Source of the DNA: Moraxellaceae bacterium
Lineage (GTDB): Bacteria; Pseudomonadota; Gammaproteobacteria; Pseudomonadales; Moraxellaceae
Length of the DNA: 14,147 bases
Reading direction: 5' to 3'
Assembly: GCA_030684415.1 (NCBI GenBank)
Contig: JAUXNL010000299.1
Coordinates: forward strand, 1-14,147
Shown here: positions 1 to 6,166 of the stretch, piece after piece
How positions within the stretch are numbered: the first letter of the stretch is position 1
How the letters are laid out: each line of letters begins with the position of its first letter
The notes under the pieces: model-generated
Told to the model about the DNA's origin: nothing
Database searches by the model: none
What the model saw: the letters and a program-made list of their open reading frames with translations, nothing else
Made by a program: the position numbers and the translations under genes

Positions 1-10
1 TGAGGACGCC

Positions 11-113
11 AGCAGGCTGTGATGGCAAGGCGGCGGGCCTTGAGCGGAGGGGAGCGTACTAAAGTACGTGACCTGACGCGAAAGGCTCGCCAACGCCGCC
101 AGCGCAGCCTGAT
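11..113. repeat. Large imperfect palindrome downstream of guaB
   Basis: This non-coding stretch just past the guaB stop is a long imperfect dyad. The centre is a perfect 6-bp inverted repeat (cgtact at 55-60, agtacg at 63-68, loop aa). Far outside it, at the same symmetric distance, lie caggctg (13-19) and cagcctg (105-111). Partly matching GC-rich blocks lie between, for example ggcggcgggcctt near 30-41 against ggctcgccaacgccgcc at 84-100. In RNA it could fold into a long hairpin and help end guaB transcription in either direction, although there is no U-tract. It resembles the dispersed intergenic dyad elements common in GC-rich proteobacteria. That family assignment is inference, since only one copy is in the window. 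Confidence 0.5.
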
Positions 114-120
114 CGCGCCC

Positions 121-1590
121 TCAACCGATGCGGTAGTTGGGCGCTTCCTTGGTAATGGTCACATCATGCACATGCGACTCCTTCATCCCGGCTGACGTGA
201 TTTTCACGAACTTGGGATTGCTGCGCATGGCGTCGATGTCGGCGGAGCCGGTGTAGCCCATCGAGGAGCGCAGGCCGCCCATCAACTGATGCACGATGCC
301 GCTCATGGGGCCTTTGTACGGCACGCGGCCCTCGATGCCTTCCGGCACGAGTTTCTCGACACCGGCGGCGGCGTCCTGGAAGTAGCGGTCGGCCGAACCA
401 CCGCCGCGCTGCGCCATGGCGCCGAGCGAGCCCATACCGCGATAGGCCTTGTAGTAGCGGCCCTGATACAACTCAACCTCGCCGGGCGCCTCTTCGGTGC
501 CGGCCAGCAACGAGCCGACCATGATGACGTGGGCGCCAGCGGCGATGGCTTTGGCGATGTCTCCTGAGAAGCGGATACCGCCGTCGGCGATCAGCGGAAT
601 CTGGCCCTTGAGCGCACGCGCCACACTGTCGATGGCGGAAATCTGCGGCACACCAATACCGGCGACGATACGGGTGGTGCAAATGGAACCGGGGCCGATG
701 CCGACCTTAACGGCATCAGCACCGGCGTCGAGCAGCGCAAGCGCCGCATCGCCCGTGGCGATATTGCCGCCAATCACCTGAATATCCGGATAGTGCTTCT
801 TGATCCAGGCCACACGATCCAGCACGCCACGGCTGTGGCCGTGCGCGGTATCCACCACCAACAAGTCAACGCCGGCATCGATCAGGGCTTCGGCACGCGC
901 TTCGGTTTCAGTCCCGGTCCCCACTGCTGCGCCGACACGCAAGCTGCCCTGCGCATCTTTACAGGCATTCGGGTAGAGCTCGGCCTTACGGAAGTCGTTG
1001 ACGGTAATCAGGCCCTTGAGCTGGAAGGCATCATCCACCACCAGCACTTTCTCGATGCGGTGTTGGTGCAGCAGCTCCTTGATGCGCTCATGGCTCTCGC
1101 CTTCTTTCACGGTCACCAGATTCGCCTTGGGCGTCATGATGTTGGAGACCGGCTGGGCCAGATTGGTTTCAAAACGCAAATCGCGGCTGGTGACGATACC
1201 GACCAGATCATTGCCCACCACCACCGGCACACCGGAAATGCGATTGGCCTTGGTCAGCTCGATGAGATCGCCCACCGTGGTGCCGGGCCCGACCGTGATC
1301 GGATCCTTCACCATACCGGCTTCGTACTTCTTCACTCGCCGCACTTCGGCCGCCTGGGCGGCGATCTCCATGTTCTTGTGCAGGATGCCAAGACCGCCCT
1401 CTTGGGCGATGGCAATCGCCATACGGGCCTCGGTGACCGTGTCCATGGCCGCCGACACCAGCGGGATGTTCAGGGTGATGCCGCGCGTGAGGCGGGTTTT
1501 AAGGCTGACATCCTTGGGCAGGACATCGGAGTAAGCCGGCAGCAGGAGCACGTCATCAAAGGTGAGTGCTTCCTGAACAATCTCGAGCAT
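121..1590 (-). CDS. guaB: Inosine-5'-monophosphate dehydrogenase
   Basis: This enzyme oxidises IMP to XMP with NAD+, the committed and rate-limiting step of guanine nucleotide synthesis, in the cytosol. The 489-residue product is collinear with E. coli GuaB throughout. An N-terminal barrel segment (FDDVLLLPA, 11-19) is followed by two CBS domains at about 92-205. The NAD/IMP-binding barrel has GGN at 274-276 and the catalytic loop GPGSICTTR at 299-307 with Cys304. The phosphate-binding ADGGIRFSGD is at 335-344, the flap begins with GMGSLGAM at 385-392, and the C-terminus is NYRIG. A GTG three codons upstream (1599) is also in frame. I chose the ATG at 1590 because MLEIVQEALTFDD matches the family start. 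No clear Shine-Dalgarno sequence precedes either. The usual partner guaA would lie beyond the window start, which cannot be seen here. Confidence 0.97.
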   Translation of the reverse strand: MLEIVQEALTFDDVLLLPAYSDVLPKDVSLKTRLTRGITLNIPLVSAAMDTVTEARMAIAIAQEGGLGILHKNMEIAAQAAEVRRVKKYEAGMVKDPITVGPGTTVGDLIELTKANRISGVPVVVGNDLVGIVTSRDLRFETNLAQPVSNIMTPKANLVTVKEGESHERIKELLHQHRIEKVLVVDDAFQLKGLITVNDFRKAELYPNACKDAQGSLRVGAAVGTGTETEARAEALIDAGVDLLVVDTAHGHSRGVLDRVAWIKKHYPDIQVIGGNIATGDAALALLDAGADAVKVGIGPGSICTTRIVAGIGVPQISAIDSVARALKGQIPLIADGGIRFSGDIAKAIAAGAHVIMVGSLLAGTEEAPGEVELYQGRYYKAYRGMGSLGAMAQRGGGSADRYFQDAAAGVEKLVPEGIEGRVPYKGPMSGIVHQLMGGLRSSMGYTGSADIDAMRSNPKFVKITSAGMKESHVHDVTITKEAPNYRIG

Positions 1591-1623
1591 GGTGCGCACC
1601 AGGCGGGGGGATGGGGGGAACAG

Positions 1624-1660
1624 GGGCGCGATTATAGAGGAAAGGTGACAGCGGTTGAAC
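1624..1660 (-). promoter_or_regulatory. Probable sigma-70 promoter of guaB
   Basis: On the minus strand a perfect TATAAT -10 box lies at 1636-1631. About 18 nt upstream is ttcaac, a weak -35 that matches the consensus at 3 of 6 positions. Transcription would start near 1624 and give a leader of about 34 nt before the guaB ATG. A small accgg/ccggt dyad (1659-1663 and 1668-1672) lies immediately upstream of the -35 region and could be a regulator site or part of the upstream gene's end. No operator for a purine repressor is recognisable. Confidence 0.6.
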
Positions 1661-1691
1661 CGGAAAGCCGGTCAGGTTTTTCAGCCGGCGC

Positions 1692-1907
1692 TCAGGGCGC
1701 GGGGTCTTCCCGACCCTGCTGCTGCAAGCGCTCCATACGCTCGACCTGCTCCCGGGTCTGCGCTTCCAGCAGGGCGCTGGCGTCCTCGGCCTTTTGCTCA
1801 GCCTCGCGATAGGTGGCCGTCTGCTCGGGGGCCTTGTCGCCCCCGAGCTGGGTGTAGACCAGCCAGGCCACAATCAGCAGCGTGATGAGCAGGGACACCA
1901 TGCGCAT
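1692..1907 (-). CDS. Small single-pass membrane protein, unknown function
   Basis: I do not recognise this 71-residue protein. It opens with one hydrophobic helix (about residues 3-21, VSLLITLLIVAWLVYTQ). A polar, highly charged segment from about 30 to 64 follows, rich in Glu, Gln, Arg and Ala, and is likely a single coiled-coil or amphipathic helix; the tail is REDPAP. The likely topology is an inner-membrane anchor with a soluble helix. The ATG at 1907 was chosen because AAGGAG stands 7 nt upstream. An upstream in-frame start at 1973 would add 22 unlikely residues and has no ribosome-binding site. The gene ends about 100 nt before the guaB start, in the same orientation, but guaB has its own -10 box. 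A structural or envelope role is possible but unsupported. Confidence 0.75.
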   Translation of the reverse strand: MRMVSLLITLLIVAWLVYTQLGGDKAPEQTATYREAEQKAEDASALLEAQTREQVERMERLQQQGREDPAP

Positions 1908-1962
1908 GGCAAAACTCCTTACGAGACAGGTAGGCCTAGCCGGCCAAGGATGGTCGGGGCGC

Positions 1963-1990
1963 GAATCAATCACGCTTGCGTGATTGATTC
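1963..1990. repeat. 28-bp dyad with perfect 13-bp arms
   Basis: The arms gaatcaatcacgc (1963-1975) and gcgtgattgattc (1978-1990) are perfect reverse complements separated by tt. As RNA it would form a 12-bp stem with a 4-nt loop (CUUG read on the plus strand, CAAG on the minus strand). It lies 56 nt upstream of the ATG of the 71-residue protein gene and 83 nt past the stop of the DUF4124-like gene before it. No U-tract follows on either strand, so it is not a classic intrinsic terminator. An operator for a dimeric regulator or a processing/stabilising hairpin are both possible. Confidence 0.7.
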
Positions 1991-2027
1991 AGCGTGGAGC
2001 GATTCCGGACAGGTGCCGGCGTCACCG

Positions 2028-2056
2028 GCTGAAAAAGCCCGGGATGGGTGTTTTTC
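2028..2056 (+). repeat. Short intergenic repeat, copy 1 (degenerate)
   Basis: The segment gctgaaaaagcccgggatg, followed by ggtgtttttc, closely matches the reverse complement of the element at 2998-3033. The two differ at a few positions in the middle and in the outer right arm, where this copy reads ccgcc instead of agcaa. It lies 17 nt past the stop of the DUF4124-like gene at 2073-2456. On the minus strand its hairpin could contribute to ending that transcript. Confidence 0.6.
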
Positions 2057-2072
2057 CGCCCGTGGCTAAGTC

Positions 2073-2456
2073 TCAGGGCTGGGCGGACAGGTCATCCGGG
2101 GAGGCCACGCCCGTCAGGCCCATGGCTCGCGGGGCGCCGCTACTACGTTGCTGACCATCACCAGCTTTCTTGGCTGCTTTGTCCGCCGGCCGCTGGGCGG
2201 CATAGGTCTGCACTTCCTGCTGCTCGACCAGAACCGCGCCCGGCCCCGCCTCACTCAAGGGACCGAAGTGCGTCATCCCATGCTCGTCAACCCAGCGATA
2301 TACCGCATTCCGGTCATGTGCAGGCTCGGCGCCGCCAGACACTTCAGCCCCCCCGGACACTGCCGGTGAATGGCCCGCCATCTTCATCAGCGGTTCACGG
2401 TAATGCCAGCCTGCCCCGGCAATCGCTGCCAACACCACTACGGTCATCAAGCGCAC
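2073..2456 (-). CDS. DUF4124-like membrane-anchored protein (paralogue A)
   Basis: The 127-residue protein has an N-terminal hydrophobic segment (about 2-16), best read as a membrane anchor or uncleaved signal. A short Ser/Gly/Glu-rich linker leads to a compact motif at about 52-77, YRWVDEHGMTHFGPLSEAGP. The pattern Y-x-W-x-D-x-x-G-x-x-H-F/Y is the hallmark of DUF4124 proteins, small envelope proteins of proteobacteria with no defined biochemical role. The C-terminal third is polar and probably disordered. The start is a GTG at 2456 preceded by AGAGGTGAG at good spacing; the ATG three codons later is too far from that site. It is clearly related to the next gene upstream (2595-2975), so the two look like a tandem duplication. 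The soluble part is likely periplasmic. Confidence 0.8.
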   Translation of the reverse strand: MRLMTVVVLAAIAGAGWHYREPLMKMAGHSPAVSGGAEVSGGAEPAHDRNAVYRWVDEHGMTHFGPLSEAGPGAVLVEQQEVQTYAAQRPADKAAKKAGDGQQRSSGAPRAMGLTGVASPDDLSAQP

Positions 2457-2594
2457 GATGGCTCACCTCTTGAGTTCGGTCTTATCGGTCTTGTCATCCG
2501 GGCCAACGGTCCGGAGTCGTGCCGCCAGCAATAACATAGCCCCCAGAGGATGCCACCCTCGGCCGGCATGAGCGGTGGCCGGCGCCGGCAAACG

Positions 2595-2975
2595 TCAGAT
2601 GCCGTTCTGGGCGTCACGGGCCTGCTGCATTTTTTCGGCATTGCGGATCATCTCGTCGCGCACACCATGTAGCAGCGCACTGCCAGCCCGAGGCTGGCCA
2701 TCCGGCCCAAGCGTTTCGGGTGCGGGCAACGGCGGGGCCGTCACACGATCCATGGGCGTGACGGTACTGCCGTCGAGCACCACCTGCTCGCCTTTGCCCG
2801 GCGTCTGACCGTAATGCACAACACCGTCTTTGTCTGTCCAGCGCCAGAGCACATCAGGCTGTGCTGGCGTGCTCGTCAGCGCCTTGTAGCGATAGCGGAT
2901 TTCATCACGCCAGTGCCAGCCGGCCGCCAAGGCCGCAATCAGCAAGACAATCGCGGCGGTTGAAAATCGGGACAT
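2595..2975 (-). CDS. DUF4124-like membrane-anchored protein (paralogue B)
   Basis: The 126-residue protein has the same plan as its downstream neighbour. The N-terminal hydrophobic helix (about 5-20) ends in GWHWRDEI, against GWHYREPL in the neighbour. A DUF4124-type motif follows at about 43-69, LWRWTDKDGVVHYGQTPGKG, and the charged C-terminal helix runs from about 98 to 126. The function of the family is unknown; the fold is thought to face the periplasm. The ATG at 2975 follows GGGAGAAGAG. A promoter with a perfect -10 box lies about 150 nt upstream, so the mRNA would carry a leader of roughly 143 nt containing the hairpin at 2998-3033. It diverges from xseA. Confidence 0.8.
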   Translation of the reverse strand: MSRFSTAAIVLLIAALAAGWHWRDEIRYRYKALTSTPAQPDVLWRWTDKDGVVHYGQTPGKGEQVVLDGSTVTPMDRVTAPPLPAPETLGPDGQPRAGSALLHGVRDEMIRNAEKMQQARDAQNGI

Positions 2976-2997
2976 CGGGACTCTTCTCCCTAACAGT

Positions 2998-3033
2998 TTG
3001 CTGAAAAACGCTCATCCCGGGCTTTTTCAGCAA
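2998..3033. repeat. Short intergenic inverted repeat, copy 2 (perfect 11-bp arms)
   Basis: The arms ttgctgaaaaa (2998-3008) and tttttcagcaa (3023-3033) pair perfectly around a 14-nt centre containing the palindrome cccggg. The reverse complement recurs in degenerate form at 2028-2056. It lies inside the predicted leader of the DUF4124-like gene, 23 nt upstream of its ATG. It could therefore be a leader hairpin as well as a dispersed element. It does not lie at a transcript end. Confidence 0.7.
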
Positions 3034-3117
3034 GCGGCTAATCGGCAACGGGCCATGTCTTTCTGACACCTCCCGAGCAAAACAGTTCGCCGACTCATCC
3101 CTGATGGCGCTGCAATG

Positions 3118-3153
3118 GGCGGGGATTATAGAGAGCAGCGCCAAGCCTGCCAG
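3118..3153 (-). promoter_or_regulatory. Probable sigma-70 promoter of the DUF4124-like gene at 2595-2975
   Basis: On the minus strand CTGGCA (3153-3148, 4 of 6 consensus matches) is followed after exactly 17 nt by a perfect TATAAT at 3130-3125. Transcription would begin near 3118. The -10 context (ctctataatc) is nearly the same as that of guaB. Confidence 0.6.
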
Positions 3154-3240
3154 CACGATATACGCATCGAATCTGGCACAGGGCGCTGGCGCAGCCCATC
3201 CATGTTGCAATCCGTCACTGCAGCGTCAGCAGCTGACCGC

Positions 3241-3246
3241 TAGAAT
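3241..3246 (+). promoter_or_regulatory. Possible -10 box for xseA
   Basis: TAGAAT (5 of 6 matches) lies 27 nt before the xseA ATG. No convincing -35 hexamer stands at 16-18 nt upstream, so this is a weak call. The TAG within it is also an in-frame stop, which bounds the xseA start to 3244-3274, where 3274 is the only ATG. Confidence 0.3.
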
Positions 3247-3273
3247 CGCGACATCACCGCCCCGAGCCTCCTC

Positions 3274-4653
3274 ATGAGCCACCCCGTCAGCCCGAGCCCG
3301 CGCCGCCATGTCCTGACCGTCACCTTGCTCAACGAGCAAGTGCGCGACATGCTGGAAAACAGCTTTCCCAATCTCTGGGTCGAAGGTGAAATCTCCAATT
3401 TGTCGCAGCCTTCTTCGGGCCATCTTTACTTCACGCTGAAAGATGCCGGCGGCCAGATCCGGGCGGCCATGTTCCGTGGCAATAACCGCTTTCTGCCTTT
3501 TGTGCCGAAAAACGGCCAGCAAGTCGTGGTGAAAGCACGTCTCAGCCTTTACGCCCCGCGCGGCGACTACCAGCTCATTGTCGAGCAGATGGAAGAGGCG
3601 GGGCTGGGCGCACTGCGCCGGGCTTTTGATGCGCTGCGCCTGAAGCTGCAGCAAGAAGGCCTGTTCGAAGCCGCGCGCAAACGCGAATTGCCGGAGCGTG
3701 TGCGTCATCTTGCTGTGATTACCTCCGCCACTGGCGCCGCCATCCGCGACATTCTCTCGGTGCTCGAGCGGCGCTTTCCCGGCTTACCCGTCACTGTCAT
3801 TCCCGTGCCTGTGCAAGGCACAGAGGCGGCACCAGCGATTGTGCGCGCCATCGCACTGGCCAATCGCGAAGCCAAAGGCGCAGGGTTCGATGCGATTCTG
3901 CTCGCGCGCGGCGGCGGCTCACTGGAAGACCTCTGGGCGTTTAACGAAGAGGCCGTTGCCCGCGCAATCGCGGACAGCGAATTGCCCGTCGTCAGCGGCG
4001 TCGGCCACGAAACCGATTTCACGATTGCCGACTTTGTTGCTGACGTGCGTGCCCCCACGCCCTCTGCCGCCGCCGAGCTGCTCAGCCCCGATGGCGAAGA
4101 GCTCGCCGCCACATTTGCCGGCTATGAAGTCCTGCTCGAGCGCGCCCTGCGCGTGCGGCTGGCGCGTTGGCAGCAACAGCTCGCGCATTTGCGTGCGCGG
4201 CTGCGCCACCCCGGCCAACGCCTGACCGACCTCGCGCAAAAACTCGACGAGCTGGAGTTGCGACTGGTGCGCGCGCAGCAGCGCAACCTGCAACAACGGG
4301 CACAGCGACTGGCCGGCATTGAGGCGCGCCTGCGTGGCCAGCACCCCGGCCAGCGCCTGCCGGCATTGCAACGCCAACTCGTGATGCTGAACGACCGCCT
4401 GACGCGCAGCCTGCAACTGTCGCTGCGCGAGCGGCAGCAGCGGCTTGCGCATCTGGCCGAACGCGCCCAACTCGCCAGTCCGCTCGCCATTCTGGCCCGC
4501 GGCTATGCCGTGGTAACGCACAACAGTGTTGTCCTGCGCAACGCAAGCGATGCTGCCATTGGCGATACGCTGATCACCCGTCTGGCACATGGCACGCTCA
4601 CCAGCCGGGTAACTGCCACCGAACCCGCCACCACCACGAAGGGAAAAACCTGA
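3274..4653 (+). CDS. xseA: Exodeoxyribonuclease VII large subunit
   Basis: This is the catalytic large subunit of exonuclease VII, which with several XseB subunits degrades single-stranded DNA from both ends into oligonucleotides in repair. At 459 residues it is close to E. coli XseA (456). The N-terminal OB-fold is at about 12-107 (VEGEISNLSQPSSGHLYFTL, 36-55). The catalytic domain has ITSATGAAIRDI at 149-160, RGGGSLEDLWAFNEE at 212-226 and GVGHETDFTIADFVADVRAP at 242-261. A long Arg/Gln/Leu-rich coiled coil from about 275 to 435 would recruit the small subunit. The C-terminal SPLAILARGYAVV is typical. Its TGA overlaps the ATG of the next gene (TGATG at 4651-4655), suggesting translational coupling. 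No xseB is in the window. The Shine-Dalgarno sequence is poor, so the start rests on homology and the in-frame stop at 3241. Confidence 0.97.
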   Translation: MSHPVSPSPRRHVLTVTLLNEQVRDMLENSFPNLWVEGEISNLSQPSSGHLYFTLKDAGGQIRAAMFRGNNRFLPFVPKNGQQVVVKARLSLYAPRGDYQLIVEQMEEAGLGALRRAFDALRLKLQQEGLFEAARKRELPERVRHLAVITSATGAAIRDILSVLERRFPGLPVTVIPVPVQGTEAAPAIVRAIALANREAKGAGFDAILLARGGGSLEDLWAFNEEAVARAIADSELPVVSGVGHETDFTIADFVADVRAPTPSAAAELLSPDGEELAATFAGYEVLLERALRVRLARWQQQLAHLRARLRHPGQRLTDLAQKLDELELRLVRAQQRNLQQRAQRLAGIEARLRGQHPGQRLPALQRQLVMLNDRLTRSLQLSLRERQQRLAHLAERAQLASPLAILARGYAVVTHNSVVLRNASDAAIGDTLITRLAHGTLTSRVTATEPATTTKGKT

Positions 4654-5480
4654 TGCTGCTGCGCCTGACCGCGGCCACCGCCGCCCTGCTATTTTGTGTA
4701 CAGGCCGCTGCCTTGCCGCGCGAAAGTCGCGTGCCGGGCGGCATCGCCTTGCTGCCGTTGCCAGCGGACAGTGCCGACTCCATCAGCGCCACACTCGATG
4801 GCAAGCCGGTTTTCGTGACCCGGAACACTGACGGCAGCCGCACGCTGGTAGTCGGCATTCCACTCACCGCCACTCCAGGGCCGTTGGCGCTGCTCCTGCG
4901 CAACGGCAATGCCACGCAAGAAATCCGCCTCGACGTTGTAGCCAAGGATTACCCCGAGCAACGGATCACACTGCCCACGCAACAACATGTCACCCCCAGC
5001 GACGAAAACCTGGCCCGCTACGCACGCGAAGCCAAAGAGCAGACGGCCGTGTACAAAGCCTTTCGCGAGCAGAGCATGAGCTGGCCCGCATTCATTCAGC
5101 CTGTCGCCGGCCCCTACAGCAGCCCCTTCGGCCTCAAGCGCTTTTTCAATGGCGAGCCCCGCGCGCCACACGCCGGGCTTGATATTGCGGCGCCAGAAGG
5201 CCGCCCGGTGCAAAGCCCGGCAGCTGGTGTCGTTGCCCAAACTGGCGATTATTTTTTCAACGGGCGCACCGTGATGATCGACCATGGCAACGGCCTCGTC
5301 TCCATGCTCTGCCACTTGAGCGAGATTGCCGTGAAAAAAGGACAGGTCCTGAAGCCCGGCGACATCATCGGCAAAGTCGGCAAAACCGGGCGCGCCACCG
5401 GCCCGCACCTGCACTGGACGGTGAGCCTCAACGATGCACGTATCGACCCATTGCTGCTGTTACCGGCACGGGCCGAGTAA
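4653..5480 (+). CDS. Exported M23-family metallopeptidase
   Basis: This is probably a periplasmic zinc endopeptidase acting on peptidoglycan cross-links. The 275-residue protein begins with a signal peptide (1 to about 20, cleavage likely after QAAA). An N-terminal beta-rich domain typical of peptidase_M23_N at about 28-105 is followed by a linker. The LytM domain occupies about 150-260. Its zinc ligands are intact: His173 and Asp177 in HAGLD, and His254 in HLH at 252-254. His221 in CHLSE and His252 are the expected catalytic histidines. Because the full ligand set is present, it should be an active enzyme rather than an EnvC/NlpD-type activator. The start overlaps the xseA stop by one base, with GAAGGG upstream. 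The substrate bond cannot be read from the sequence. Confidence 0.9.
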   Translation: MLLRLTAATAALLFCVQAAALPRESRVPGGIALLPLPADSADSISATLDGKPVFVTRNTDGSRTLVVGIPLTATPGPLALLLRNGNATQEIRLDVVAKDYPEQRITLPTQQHVTPSDENLARYAREAKEQTAVYKAFREQSMSWPAFIQPVAGPYSSPFGLKRFFNGEPRAPHAGLDIAAPEGRPVQSPAAGVVAQTGDYFFNGRTVMIDHGNGLVSMLCHLSEIAVKKGQVLKPGDIIGKVGKTGRATGPHLHWTVSLNDARIDPLLLLPARAE

Positions 5481-5482
5481 CC

Positions 5483-6166
5483 ATGGCAGGCACCGCATGG
5501 CTGCACTGGCTCCGTGACGACGCGCAAATACCGCTGATGCGTTTGCTCGCCGCACTGCCAGATGCCGAGCGGCGCGAGTGCGAAAGCCTGGCTTCCCCCG
5601 CCCGGCAGCGCGGATTTGCGCTCTCGCGCTGCATGCTGCGCAATCTGCTACACCATCACCGGCAATGTGCCCCTGGCGACATCCGCTTTTCGCGCGCTGA
5701 AAATGGTCGGCTGCAACTGGCCAAGAATTTTTCAGCAACCGGCCTGCAGATCAGCCTGAGTCACACCGATGGCATGACAGCCGTCATCTGCGCCGACGCG
5801 CCCTGTGGGGTGGATATCGAGACGGTGCGCGAACGTCGCGCGCTGGCCATTGCCCGCCGCTACTTCACGGCAAGCGAAATTGCCTGGCTAGAGGCGCAAC
5901 CGGCGACCAGCCGCACCGATGGCTTTCTACGCTTGTGGACTCTGAAAGAGGCCGGCATCAAAGCACTGGGCCGCGGCATTGCCGGCAATCTTGACCGTCT
6001 GGAAGTTGTATTCACTGAGGGGGTGCCGGAGGGCCGTGGCGATCTCGCCGGGCTATCGCTGTGGCAAACGGCGGGGCCGGATTACTGGCTAGCGGCTGTG
6101 GTGGCTGATAGCCGCACAACTTTTGTCGCCACGGAGCTTGCGCTCTCTGATCTATTTCCCAGTTGA
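5483..6166 (+). CDS. 4'-phosphopantetheinyl transferase (Sfp/AcpT type)
   Basis: The enzyme transfers the phosphopantetheine arm of coenzyme A to a serine of a carrier protein. All signatures are present in the 227-residue product: ISLSHTDG at 90-97, GVDIE at 109-113 (Mg-binding Asp111 and Glu113), and RLWTLKEAGIKALGRG at 150-165 with Trp152, Lys155, Glu156 and Lys160. The length suits the two-lobed Sfp-like class rather than the short AcpS class. The ATG lies 2 nt after the stop of the peptidase gene, so it is probably the third gene of the xseA transcript. No polyketide or peptide synthetase is nearby, so its client may be the fatty-acid carrier protein or a distant cluster. Its last 15 nt overlap the convergent gene at 6152-7186. 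No clear ribosome-binding site is visible. Confidence 0.9.
   Translation: MAGTAWLHWLRDDAQIPLMRLLAALPDAERRECESLASPARQRGFALSRCMLRNLLHHHRQCAPGDIRFSRAENGRLQLAKNFSATGLQISLSHTDGMTAVICADAPCGVDIETVRERRALAIARRYFTASEIAWLEAQPATSRTDGFLRLWTLKEAGIKALGRGIAGNLDRLEVVFTEGVPEGRGDLAGLSLWQTAGPDYWLAAVVADSRTTFVATELALSDLFPS

Noticed and set aside
793..1812. Long plus-strand open frame opposite guaB
   Set aside because: It lies antisense to a complete, well-conserved guaB; composition is a GC-rich shadow with His- and Gly-rich low-complexity translation and no family features.
2905..3210. Minus-strand open frame covering the region upstream of the DUF4124-like gene
   Set aside because: It spans the inverted repeat and the predicted promoter and overlaps a better gene in another frame; its hydrophobic stretch appears accidental.
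3919..4590. Minus-strand open frame opposite xseA
   Set aside because: Its Gln-, Ala- and Arg-rich product mirrors the repetitive coiled-coil codons of xseA, the typical antisense shadow of a GC-rich gene.
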